Shown piece after piece: positions 14,409-22,593 of a stretch of 25,592 bases of DNA. Below the pieces are notes generated by a model, which was not told the DNA's origin, did no database searches, and saw nothing but the letters and a program-made list of their open reading frames with translations. Each line of letters begins with the position of its first letter. The stretch's first letter is position 1. The translations under genes and the position numbers were made by a program. Origin of the DNA: Intrasporangium_A sp039812505 (lineage in GTDB: Bacteria > Actinomycetota > Actinomycetes > Actinomycetales > Dermatophilaceae); NCBI RefSeq assembly GCF_039812505.1, contig NZ_JBDIAQ010000042.1, positions 1 through 25,592 of the forward strand, in the 5' to 3' direction.

Positions 14409-15782
14409 GTGTCCCGGAGTGCACTGCGTCTCGCCGCCCTCGCGAGCTCGGCCGTCCCCGGGCTCGACCCGGTCTCCGTCGTAGGGGTACCGGTACGGCC
14501 CGGCGACCGCCACGAGGTCGCGTTCGTCACGGACTCGCTTGACCGCGAGTGGGTCGTGCGCGTGGCGCGCACGGCCGCGGCCGGTGCCCTGCTCGAGGAC
14601 GTGGGCACCCTCCTGCCGCTGCTGGCCCGTCGGCTCGAGGTCGCCGTCCCCGTGATCCGTGGCGTGTCGGCCGGGTCGGCCGGGCGGGCCGTCGTCCACG
14701 CCAGGGTGCCGGGCGTGCCGCTCGACTTCGCGGCACTTCCCCCCGCGGCCGCGCTCACGGCCGACGTCGGGCGCACCCTCGCCCACATCCACGACATCGA
14801 CCGCGCCGTCTTCGAGGAGGCGGGTCGCCCGACCTACGACGCCGAGACGCACCGCAAGCGGCTGCTCTCCGAGCTCGACCGGGCCTCCACGTCCGGACAC
14901 GTTCCACCCGGTCTGCTCGCCAGGTGGGAGCACCGCCTCGAGGATGTCTCCCGGTGGCGGTTCGCGCCCACTCCGGTGCACGGCTCCTACGCCGGGTCAC
15001 ACGTGCTGGCCGGCTTCGCGGACCAGGACGACGCCGGCAGCGGCCGGGTGCTCGGCGTGGTCGGCTGGGAGCAGGCCCGCGTAGGTGATCCAGCCGACGA
15101 CTTCGCCGAGCTCGTCGGCCGCACCGACCGGACGGCACTGGACACCGTCCTCGAGGCCTACACCCAGTCCCGGACCGAGCCACCGGACCCGAACCTGCCG
15201 GCCCGGGCCCGACTGGCGGCGGAGATGTCGCTCGTGCACCGGCTCCTGGCCGCCCTCTCGGCGGGCGAGACCCGGCTCGTCGAGCACGCCTCGGCACGGC
15301 TGCAGGAGCTCGACGAACGGATCCGCGAGGCCGAGGAGCTCGCCCGGGCCGAGCGGCTCGAGGCCGAACGGGCCGCGATGCGCGAGCGGCATCGGGCGCG
15401 GCTCGAAGCGGCGGCGCAGCCGTCCGTGCAGGGGGTGCAGGTCGCAGCCGCGGAGCGTCGTCCCGAGGACGAGGCGACCCAGCCGTTCGCCCCCCCGAGC
15501 GCGCGACTCGAGCCCGAACCGGGTGGTCTGCGGCAAGCCGACGCGGCGCTGGACCCGCCGGGGGACGCGAGCCTGGGCGAGGCGCCGCACCTCGCGGAAC
15601 GCTCTCCGGCCGGCGCGCCGGCGGCGACCGCGTCACCCTCCCCGACCGGCCCGTCGCCGTCTTCACCCGACCGGGTGCGACCGGACGAGGACGGGGATGC
15701 GGTCGACGACCGGCACGAGGGAGCGTCCCATTTCGTCACCTTGCAGCGGCGCGGGCCACGGGGCCCGGGGCCGGACGCCTGA
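14409..15782 (+). CDS. Aminoglycoside-phosphotransferase-fold protein lacking catalytic residues, with helical tail
   Basis: A 457-residue protein. Residues 1-290 follow the APH/choline-kinase fold seen in a conserved actinobacterial gene next to nudC and adnB. The catalytic loop, normally HGDxxxxN, reads HGSYAGSH (191-198), so the catalytic Asp is Ser193 and the metal-binding Asn is His198. The IDW/DFG-type metal motif reads VGW (218-220), with Gly219 for Asp. GDPADDFAEL (226-235) is well kept. Residues 295-335 form a charged, probably coiled-coil helix, and the last 120 residues are Pro/Ala/Ser-rich and disordered. It is therefore probably a pseudokinase or binding protein. GTG 14409 is placed by its leaderless promoter spacing. 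It converges on adnB. Confidence 0.8.
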   Translation: MSRSALRLAALASSAVPGLDPVSVVGVPVRPGDRHEVAFVTDSLDREWVVRVARTAAAGALLEDVGTLLPLLARRLEVAVPVIRGVSAGSAGRAVVHARVPGVPLDFAALPPAAALTADVGRTLAHIHDIDRAVFEEAGRPTYDAETHRKRLLSELDRASTSGHVPPGLLARWEHRLEDVSRWRFAPTPVHGSYAGSHVLAGFADQDDAGSGRVLGVVGWEQARVGDPADDFAELVGRTDRTALDTVLEAYTQSRTEPPDPNLPARARLAAEMSLVHRLLAALSAGETRLVEHASARLQELDERIREAEELARAERLEAERAAMRERHRARLEAAAQPSVQGVQVAAAERRPEDEATQPFAPPSARLEPEPGGLRQADAALDPPGDASLGEAPHLAERSPAGAPAATASPSPTGPSPSSPDRVRPDEDGDAVDDRHEGASHFVTLQRRGPRGPGPDA

Positions 15783-15851
15783 GCGCGCGGCTGACCCGCG
15801 TACGATCCCGGCGGGCCCGGCCCGGACCTCGAACGGTCCGCGCTCCGGGGC

Positions 15852-18800
15852 TTACGGGGCGATGGTGGCCAGCAGCGCGGCGAGCTCGGTCTCCGGCGGT
15901 ACCTCCGGGCGGACCGTGACGCCCCGGGAGGCGTAGTAGAAGGCGGCGTCGACGAACTCGGGCAACACTCCGCGCAGCCGGGCAAAGGCGGTGGCGTAGG
16001 CCGCGAGCTGGAGTGACCTGACGTGGGCCTCGCGGCCCGTGGGTGGCGCGCCGGTCTTCCAGTCCACGACGGTCCAGCCGCCGTCGTCGCGGGGGAAGAC
16101 CGCGTCGATCCGGCCGCGGACGGCGATGCCGTCGATGACCGTCTCCACGGGCAGCTCGATCTCGACGGGGATGCGCTCGGCCCACTCGCTCGCGAGGAAG
16201 AGCTCCTTCATCCGGCGCAGGTCATGCCCGACCTCGGCCCCCTCGTCGGCGCTGCCGGGCAGGTCGAGCAGGTCGACCATCGCCGCGCGCCCGTAGTGCT
16301 CCTCGAGCCACGCGTGGAAGGCAGTGCCACGCCTGGCCGCGGCCGCCGGGGGCGCGGGCATCGGCCGCCTCAGGTGCATCGCGAAGGCCTCGGGGTCACG
16401 CGCCAGGGCGACGACGGCGGATGCCGACAGGTGCCCCGGAACGTCGACGACGGCCGGGCCCCGGTGTCTGCGGGCAGCCCGTTCGGCGAGCAGCAGACGC
16501 AGGTCGTCGAACCGGTCGTCGGCCACGGCCGGCAGGGGGTGGGCGGCGTCGGCGAGATCGATGACGCGGCCCGCGACGTCGAGCATGGCGGCCCGACGTT
16601 GGGCCATCGGGTCGTGCGGCCAGAGGGCCGAGACGGGCTCCGCGAGCAAGGGGTTGTCGGGCGACACACGCTGGCCCTTGTCGTTCGTCACCGGGTCGGG
16701 TGCGGCGGCCCAGTCACCTACGTCGAGGCTGCCGTCGAGCGCCTCCCTGATCTCCGTGAGGAAGCGCGAGTCGACGTTGACCGTCTTGCGGGAGGACCAG
16801 AAGTGGCTCGAGAGGAGCAGGTCGGTGCGGGCCCGGGTGAACGCGACGTAGGCGAGCCGGCGCTCCTCCGCCACGGCATGCCACCCTCCGGCGGTGACGA
16901 ACTCGTCGATGTCCACCGCCAGCGACCTACGGTCGGCCGGTCGCCGCCAGTCGAGCACCGGCAGTCCGTCGCGGTCTCCCCGCAGCTCGTACGGCACCCC
17001 GTCCAGGCCGGTCAGCCAGCCCTTGTCGGTGACCTGCCCCTTGAGCCGCCACTCCCCGTCGACGTATGTCACCGATCTGGCCGCGTGGGACGGGAAGACG
17101 GACTCGACCAGTGCGGGGACGGCGACGGCGTCCCACTCCAGCCCCTTGGCGGCGTGGACCGTCAGCACCTGGACCGCGTCGCGGTCGGACTCGACGTGCC
17201 CGAGCTCGAGACCGCGCTCCTGGGACCTGGCCGCCTCGAGCCAGGCCAGGAACCCGGTCAGCGTGGGCCGGTCGGAGGTCATGGCAAAGCGGGCAGCGAC
17301 GTCGGCGAACGCGTCGAGGTGGACCCGGGCGGTCGCAGCCGTGTGCTCGGGCCGGGACAGCACCTCGACGTCGAGGCCGAGCACGTGCTCGGCCTCGGCG
17401 ACCACGTCGGCCAGCGGGAGCGCCGTGATCCGGCGCAGCGCTCGCACGACGCCTCCCAGTGCGGTCAACCGCGCGTGGGCCGTGTCGCTGAGCCGGGCCC
17501 CGCTGCCCGAGCGCCAGGCCGGGGACGGCAGGGGGTCGAGCGCCTCGACCAGGGTCGCCTCGTCGGTGCTGTCGGGGGACAGGTCGCTGCCACGGTCGCG
17601 GCCGACGCCACGAAGCTCACCGGCCCAGGCCCAGAGCGCGTCGAGGTCGGCCGGGCCCAGTCGGGCGACCGGGCCGGTGAGCAGCCGCATGAGCTGGTCA
17701 CCGCGCGTCGGGTCGGCGGCTACGGACAGGGCCGCGACCAGGTCTGCGACCTCCGGAGTCATCAGCAGCCCCCCCAGACCCACGACCTCGACGGGCAGCC
17801 CTTCCCGGCGCAGCGCGTCCACGATGACCGGGAAGTGGGCGCGGCGCCGACACAGGACCGCCGCGGAGCGCCCCGTACGGGTACCGGCCGGGGTGCGCCA
17901 CCGGCTGGCGATCCACTCGGCCACGTGCGTGGCCTCGTCGTCGAGGGACTCGAGCCGGGCCACCGTGACCGTGCCCGGGCCGGCACCCGGCCGCGGCGCG
18001 AGGGGCCGCACGTGGGTCGTGTGGAGCGGCCGGGAGGTGGCGTTGGCCACCTCGAGGATGCGCAGGTCGTTGCGCCAGCTCGTCGACAGGGGCAGCACCG
18101 CGGCGGGGGTGCCGTCATCGGCGAACTCGACGGGAAAGCGGGTCAAGGTCGTGGCGCTGGCCCCACGCCAGCCGTAGATCGACTGGTTCGGGTCGCCCAC
18201 CGCGGTCAGCGCCACCGGGTCCTGGCCGCCGTGGAACAGGCTGCGCAGGAACGCGAGCTGGGCCTCCGAGGTGTCCTGGAACTCGTCGAGCAGCACCGCC
18301 CGGAACCGTTGCCGTTCGACCCGGCGCACGTCGGGAGCCGTGTCGACCAGACGGGCCGCGAGGGCCATCTGGTCCGCGAAGTCGACGGCGTCGCGCTCCC
18401 GCTTGAGGGCCAGGTAGTGCGCGACGATCGGCACCACGGCGCGTCGCTCCCGCAGGACGTCGAGCACGTCCCGTACTCGCGTCAGCGAGCCCTTGCCCGT
18501 CCCGTCGGGCAGCGCGTCGAGGTGGGCGATGACCTCGTCGAGGTAGCCGGTCAGGTCGCCGGGGTGCAGCAGGTGCTCGGCCATCTCACCGGCGAGCCCC
18601 ATGACGGCCTCGATGATCGTCGACGCGGCCTTGCCGACCTCGTCCATGGCGCCGTCGTAACGCTCGACGGCCTCGGCCGCCAGCTGCCAGGCCCCGGCCT
18701 CGGTCAGGACGTGGTGCTCGGGCTCGATGCCGAGGCGCAGCGCGTGCTCACGCACCAGCCGGCCCGCGTAGGCGTGGTAGGTCAGCACGGTGGGCGTCCC

Positions 18801-19124
18801 GCCGAGGACCTCGACACCCGTGCCGTCATCGACCGGAGGGGCCCACAGCCCGGCGCGCGCGAGGGTGGACAGCCGGCTGGTGATCCGGGCGGACAGCTCG
18901 GCGGCCGCCTTGCGGGTGAAGGTCAGGCCGAGGACCTGGTCCGGCTCGACCTTGCCGTTGGCCACGAGCCAGACCACCCGGGCCGCCATGGTCTCGGTCT
19001 TGCCGGAGCCGGCCCCGGCGACCACGAGCAGCGGCTCGGGGCCGGCTTCGATGACCGCCTGCTGCTCGGCTGTCGGGTGCGGCAGGTCGAGCGCGGCGGC
19101 GATACCCCGGGCAGTGTGCCTCAC
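15852..19124 (-). CDS. adnB: AdnB helicase-nuclease subunit (UvrD-like motor plus RecB-type nuclease)
   Basis: A 1090-residue subunit of the AdnAB double-strand-break resection motor, the actinobacterial equivalent of RecBCD/AddAB. It has Walker A GAGSGKT (Lys42), the GLTFTRKAAAELSARI motif, a canonical Walker B LLDEFQDTSEAQ, GDPNQSIYGWRGA, VLTVHAAKGLEWDAV, and a C-terminal PD-(D/E)xK nuclease (GRIDAVF with Asp1007, then VVDWKTG with Asp1021 and Lys1023, followed by QLAAYA). In M. smegmatis AdnB is the leading 3'-5' motor, and the intact motor motifs here agree. The GTG start at 19124 forms a GTGA overlap with the adnA stop, so the two subunits should be made in equal amounts. No terminator is clear in the 69-base gap after its end. 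Confidence 0.96.
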   Translation of the reverse strand: MRHTARGIAAALDLPHPTAEQQAVIEAGPEPLLVVAGAGSGKTETMAARVVWLVANGKVEPDQVLGLTFTRKAAAELSARITSRLSTLARAGLWAPPVDDGTGVEVLGGTPTVLTYHAYAGRLVREHALRLGIEPEHHVLTEAGAWQLAAEAVERYDGAMDEVGKAASTIIEAVMGLAGEMAEHLLHPGDLTGYLDEVIAHLDALPDGTGKGSLTRVRDVLDVLRERRAVVPIVAHYLALKRERDAVDFADQMALAARLVDTAPDVRRVERQRFRAVLLDEFQDTSEAQLAFLRSLFHGGQDPVALTAVGDPNQSIYGWRGASATTLTRFPVEFADDGTPAAVLPLSTSWRNDLRILEVANATSRPLHTTHVRPLAPRPGAGPGTVTVARLESLDDEATHVAEWIASRWRTPAGTRTGRSAAVLCRRRAHFPVIVDALRREGLPVEVVGLGGLLMTPEVADLVAALSVAADPTRGDQLMRLLTGPVARLGPADLDALWAWAGELRGVGRDRGSDLSPDSTDEATLVEALDPLPSPAWRSGSGARLSDTAHARLTALGGVVRALRRITALPLADVVAEAEHVLGLDVEVLSRPEHTAATARVHLDAFADVAARFAMTSDRPTLTGFLAWLEAARSQERGLELGHVESDRDAVQVLTVHAAKGLEWDAVAVPALVESVFPSHAARSVTYVDGEWRLKGQVTDKGWLTGLDGVPYELRGDRDGLPVLDWRRPADRRSLAVDIDEFVTAGGWHAVAEERRLAYVAFTRARTDLLLSSHFWSSRKTVNVDSRFLTEIREALDGSLDVGDWAAAPDPVTNDKGQRVSPDNPLLAEPVSALWPHDPMAQRRAAMLDVAGRVIDLADAAHPLPAVADDRFDDLRLLLAERAARRHRGPAVVDVPGHLSASAVVALARDPEAFAMHLRRPMPAPPAAAARRGTAFHAWLEEHYGRAAMVDLLDLPGSADEGAEVGHDLRRMKELFLASEWAERIPVEIELPVETVIDGIAVRGRIDAVFPRDDGGWTVVDWKTGAPPTGREAHVRSLQLAAYATAFARLRGVLPEFVDAAFYYASRGVTVRPEVPPETELAALLATIAP

Positions 19125-22100
19125 AGGGCCTCACCCTCGGGTTGGACCGGGCAGGAGGTCCGCACCGGGCAGAGCTGACACCAGCTGCCCTGGACGGCCC
19201 GGAAGGTGGCGGCTCCCATGCCGGCCGCGGTCTCCGCGACGAGCCGGCCGGCCCAGCGCGGGTCGGCCGCCTCGGCCAGCGGGGACTGGCCCTGGACCGC
19301 TGGGCGCCGGCCGCTGAGCCCGGCCTTGCCGAGCTGGACGAGCGCGGCCCCACCCGAGGTGGTGCCGAGCTCGGCGAAGGCGCCGGACTCGACCGCAGCC
19401 TGGTAGGCGCCGAGCTGGCCGTGCTCGGCAAGCTCTGCCCCGGACGGCTTGGTCCCGCCGGTCTTCAGATCGACGATCCGCAGCCGCCCGGCCCGGTCCT
19501 GCTCGATCCGGTCGACCCGGCCCTTGAGCCGGGCGCGGTCGATCTGCACCGTGAAGCCGGCCTCGACGGCCACCTGCCGCCATCCCGAGGCGGCCGCGTC
19601 GGCCCGGTAGGCGACGAACCGCGCGATCATGTCATGTGCCTCGTCACGGGCTCGCTCGGTCAACCAGCCCGGGCCCAGTCCGAGGCGCCCCCACCTGCGG
19701 TCGAGCTCGGCGTGCAGGACGGCCGACTCGGCCTCGGGCTGGTCGGCGGCAATGTCGTGGACCAGGGTGCCGACGAGCTGGGAGCTGCGGGCGGGACCGT
19801 TGCCACCGACGGCGGACAGGAACCAGGAGAGGCCGCACTGGCGGAACCGCTCGACCTTGGACGGGGAGACCAGCACCGGCTCGTCGGGAGGGCGGACCGC
19901 GCGGTCGTCGCTGAGCTCGCGCAGCGCCCACCAGCTCTGCGGGTGGGCCCCGGCGACCCCGCCCCGCGCCGCATGGGCGAGCAGCACCGCCGCTGGTCGC
20001 GCCACGGCCGGGTCGGTGTTCGCGACGTCACGTCGCAGCTCGCCGACGAGCCCGGTCAGGGTCATCGGACGGTGCGGGTGGGTGTGCCTGCGCACCTCCG
20101 TGTCCAGCCCGTCCCCTGCCGGCGGGTCCACCAGGTCGAGGTATACCGAGGGCTGCTCGTCCTCGTTGCCCACCGCGGTCACGACCAGCCGTTCGGTCGT
20201 GCGGGTCAGGGCGACGTGCAGCAGCCTCGTCTCGTCGTAACGGACGGCGGTCTGGGCCGCCCGGAAGCTGTGCGGCCGGCCGGTCACGACGTCGACGAGC
20301 TCCTCCGAGCCGAGGACCGAACCACGCAGCCGCAGGTCGGGCCACACACCCTCCTGGACTCCGGCCACCACGACGATGCGCCACTGGCGACCGGCTGCGG
20401 TCTGGGGGGTGAGCAGCTGCACGGCCGGGCCGCTCTGCGCCCGCGCGAGCAGGGTGTCACCCGGGACGTCCTGACCCTCGACGTGGTCGAGGAAGGCATC
20501 CGGGCCGGCTTGCGGGAGCCGGTCGACGAAGGCGGCGGCCGCGTCGAACAGGCCCAGCACCGCATCGAGGTCACGGTCGGCGCGGCTGCCGGCCGCACCA
20601 CCCGCGAGGGCGGCGCGTCGCCACGGCCCGGCCAGCCCGGTCGCGGCCCAGACCTCCCAAAGCACCGTCTCGGCCGTCGCGACGCGGTCGCGGCCACCGG
20701 AGCCGGTCACCCGTGCGGCCCGTGCACCGGCGTCGATCGCGGCAGCGATGCGGGCCGCCGGCGCGGCGGGCTCCCCGAGCGATCGAGCCCGGACCGGGTC
20801 CAGGAGCAGCCCGGCCAGCAGCTCGTCACTCGACCGTCCCCCACCTGCCTCCAGCTCCTCGCGGCGCAGGAGCCGACGGAGCCGACGCAGCGCCACTGGG
20901 TCGGCGCCGCCGATCGGCGACGTCACGAGATCGGCTGCGACCCTCGGGTCGAGGGCAGCGGCCGATCCGTGGCACCTCGCCGATGCGACGGCCAGCGCCA
21001 CCCGCAGGATCGCCAGCAGCGGGCGGACGGCGATCTCGTCGCGCACGGGGGTCTCGGCCGTTGCGCTGGCGAGCGGGACCCCTGCGGTGGCCAGCAGCCG
21101 GCGCAGCAGCCCGGCCCGCGCAGCACCTCGCACGATGACCGCCATCTCGTCCCACGGCACCGCGTCGACGAGGTGGGCCCGGCGCAGGATGCCCGCGACG
21201 TGGGACGCCTCCTGGGCCGCCGAGCGCAACAGGGCCACCTCGAGCAGCCCGCCGGGCCGCGTGGCGCGCCACTCCCGCTGGGCCCCGCCGCCGAGCGCGC
21301 CGATCCGGCGCACGACCCGGTCGATGACCTCGCGCAGGGCGGCCGGGACGCGGTAGGAGTCCCGGAGCACGTGGCTCTCCCGGTCCTCCTCGCGGCCCAG
21401 CCCGACCCAGCCGTGGGCGAGGAACCCGGGGTCGGCCCCGCGGAAGGTCTGGACCGCGGCATCGGGGTCACCCAGCAGCACGATCCGCGGACCGGCCGAT
21501 CCCACGACGGCCAGCAGCCGGGCCGCGGCCGAGGTGAGCTCCTGGGCGTCGTCGACGACCACGAGTGAGATCGCCTCGCGGAGCCGGTCGAGGGCGCGGC
21601 CGTCCTCGTCCAGCCGGTCGGCCGCGGCCGTGAGGACCCACGCCGGGTCGTAGGCGCCGTACCGCGAGAAGGCGGTGACCTGGTCGTACTCGCGCAGCAG
21701 GTGGGCCGCGGCGACCCACTCGGGACGGTCGCGCTCCTTGCCGAGCACGACCAGGTCGTCGGGACCCAGGCCGTGCTCGACGGCCCGCATGAGCAGGTCA
21801 CGCAGCTCGGCCCGAAACCCTCGCGTGCCCAGTGCCGCCCGGAGCGCCTCGGGCCACTCGGGGCCCGGGGCGTCGCCGGCGGCGTGACCGGCCAGCAGGT
21901 CCCGCAGCACGACGTCCTGCTCGGGACCGCTCAGCAGCCGGGGTGCGGGATCGCCGCGCAGCGCGGCCTCGGACCGCAGCAGCGCGAAGCCGAAGGCCTG
22001 CCAGGTCCTCGCGAGCGGCTGGGTGCTCGTGCCCCCGAGGCGAGCGGTCACCCGGTCGCGCAGCGCAGCCGCGGCAGCGCGGCTCGAGGTGAGGGCGAGG

Positions 22101-22288
22101 CACCGGTCGGCCCGCTCCCCCGCGGCCACCTGCCGGGCGATGAGCTCGACGGCAAGCGTCGTCTTGCCGGTGCCCGGTCCGCCGAGGACCCGCCGCACCC
22201 GGGCCGACGACTCCAACACGGCGCGCTGGCTGTCGTCGAGCGGCGTCGACGGCGTGGCCGTGGCGGGTGCGCGGCGGAGGATGAGCAC
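19121..22288 (-). CDS. adnA: AdnA helicase-nuclease subunit with iron-sulfur nuclease
   Basis: A protein of about 1055 residues partnering AdnB. It has Walker A GGPGTGKTT (Lys42) but a divergent Walker B, VVVDDAQEL, with DDAQ for DExx. The C-terminal nuclease shows KGRVD (Asp926) and IVDLKTG (Asp940, Lys942), then QLGAYQ. Cysteines in VERFRQCGLSWF and in WCQLCPVRTSC (1037, 1040, 1046) are spaced as in the 4Fe-4S clamp of AddB/AdnA nucleases. The start is GTG 22288, seven bases after a TGGAAT -10 candidate, which suggests a leaderless message. An in-frame GTG at 22312 is the alternative. Reading further upstream runs through the hairpin repeats and gives a repeated, non-protein-like sequence. 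Confidence 0.94.
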   Translation of the reverse strand: MLILRRAPATATPSTPLDDSQRAVLESSARVRRVLGGPGTGKTTLAVELIARQVAAGERADRCLALTSSRAAAAALRDRVTARLGGTSTQPLARTWQAFGFALLRSEAALRGDPAPRLLSGPEQDVVLRDLLAGHAAGDAPGPEWPEALRAALGTRGFRAELRDLLMRAVEHGLGPDDLVVLGKERDRPEWVAAAHLLREYDQVTAFSRYGAYDPAWVLTAAADRLDEDGRALDRLREAISLVVVDDAQELTSAAARLLAVVGSAGPRIVLLGDPDAAVQTFRGADPGFLAHGWVGLGREEDRESHVLRDSYRVPAALREVIDRVVRRIGALGGGAQREWRATRPGGLLEVALLRSAAQEASHVAGILRRAHLVDAVPWDEMAVIVRGAARAGLLRRLLATAGVPLASATAETPVRDEIAVRPLLAILRVALAVASARCHGSAAALDPRVAADLVTSPIGGADPVALRRLRRLLRREELEAGGGRSSDELLAGLLLDPVRARSLGEPAAPAARIAAAIDAGARAARVTGSGGRDRVATAETVLWEVWAATGLAGPWRRAALAGGAAGSRADRDLDAVLGLFDAAAAFVDRLPQAGPDAFLDHVEGQDVPGDTLLARAQSGPAVQLLTPQTAAGRQWRIVVVAGVQEGVWPDLRLRGSVLGSEELVDVVTGRPHSFRAAQTAVRYDETRLLHVALTRTTERLVVTAVGNEDEQPSVYLDLVDPPAGDGLDTEVRRHTHPHRPMTLTGLVGELRRDVANTDPAVARPAAVLLAHAARGGVAGAHPQSWWALRELSDDRAVRPPDEPVLVSPSKVERFRQCGLSWFLSAVGGNGPARSSQLVGTLVHDIAADQPEAESAVLHAELDRRWGRLGLGPGWLTERARDEAHDMIARFVAYRADAAASGWRQVAVEAGFTVQIDRARLKGRVDRIEQDRAGRLRIVDLKTGGTKPSGAELAEHGQLGAYQAAVESGAFAELGTTSGGAALVQLGKAGLSGRRPAVQGQSPLAEAADPRWAGRLVAETAAGMGAATFRAVQGSWCQLCPVRTSCPVQPEGEAL

Positions 22289-22295
22289 GAGAAGG

Positions 22296-22318
22296 ATTCC
22301 ATCATGCGGCACCGACAG
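22296..22318 (-). promoter_or_regulatory. RecA-NDp (PafBC-type) DNA-damage promoter candidate for adnA
   Basis: On the minus strand CTGTCGGTG (22318-22310), then eight bases, then TGGAAT (22301-22296). The known mycobacterial LexA-independent damage promoter reads roughly TTGTCRGTG-N8-TANNNT. This copy differs at the first base of the upstream half and at the second base of the -10. The GTG start of adnA follows after seven bases. Confidence 0.5.
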
Positions 22319-22443
22319 AGCCTGTCGCGTCCTGGGGCGATGGCGGTGGGCCGAGGGCGCGTGCCCGGCCCGACCGCCTGTCCGGGAACGGCGACCCGCA
22401 GCGCTCGACCCGCGTCTGTTGACGGCCGTCGGTCCCCGCCCCG

Positions 22444-22482
22444 AACCCCACGAGAACCCACCCGAACGCAGTTCCCGTGGCA
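22444..22482. repeat. Hairpin repeat, copy 1
   Basis: A 39-base unit made of an interrupted inverted repeat: left arm CCACGAGAAC (22448-22457) and right arm GTTCCCGTGG (22471-22480), pairing 9 of 10 around a 13-base loop. Copy 2 starts exactly 50 bases later. It resembles REP-type intergenic repeats and could also terminate transcription or bind protein. Confidence 0.85.
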
Positions 22483-22493
22483 CCGACCCGCCA

Positions 22494-22533
22494 AACCCCA
22501 CGAGAACCCACCCCGAGAGCAGTTCCCGTGGCA
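22494..22533. repeat. Hairpin repeat, copy 2
   Basis: A 40-base unit nearly identical to copy 1, with arms at 22498-22507 and 22522-22531 and a loop one base longer. The spacer between copies is 11 bases. The right arm of copy 1 can also pair with the left arm of copy 2, so alternative folds are possible. Confidence 0.85.
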
Positions 22534-22593
22534 GGCCGCAGCCACCCCGGCGCCCCGGCGCCACAGCGGCAGGCCGGTGAGCGGCATACCGCC

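Larger units (their letters stand above)
22289..22593. other. Non-coding gap between the ATL-VOC gene and adnA
   Basis: These 305 bases contain, in the minus-strand direction, about 60 bases of GC-rich sequence after the ATL-VOC stop, the two-copy hairpin repeat (22444-22533), a featureless stretch of about 125 bases, and the candidate adnA promoter (22296-22318). I see no convincing gene in it. Confidence 0.7.

Noticed and set aside
16023..19178. A plus-strand frame of 1051 codons opposite adnB
   Set aside because: The product is low-complexity and has no motifs, while the opposite strand has every helicase and nuclease motif of AdnB.
19142..21568. A plus-strand frame of 808 codons opposite adnA
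   Set aside because: Same reasoning: a shadow frame with biased composition against a clear AdnA.
15852..22288. Phage-defence island made of two helicase-nucleases
   Set aside because: Gene order, the GTGA overlap and motif content identify the housekeeping AdnAB recombination machine.
22444..22533. CRISPR array
   Set aside because: Only two units, an 11-base spacer and no cas genes; the units are palindromic, which suits a hairpin repeat instead.
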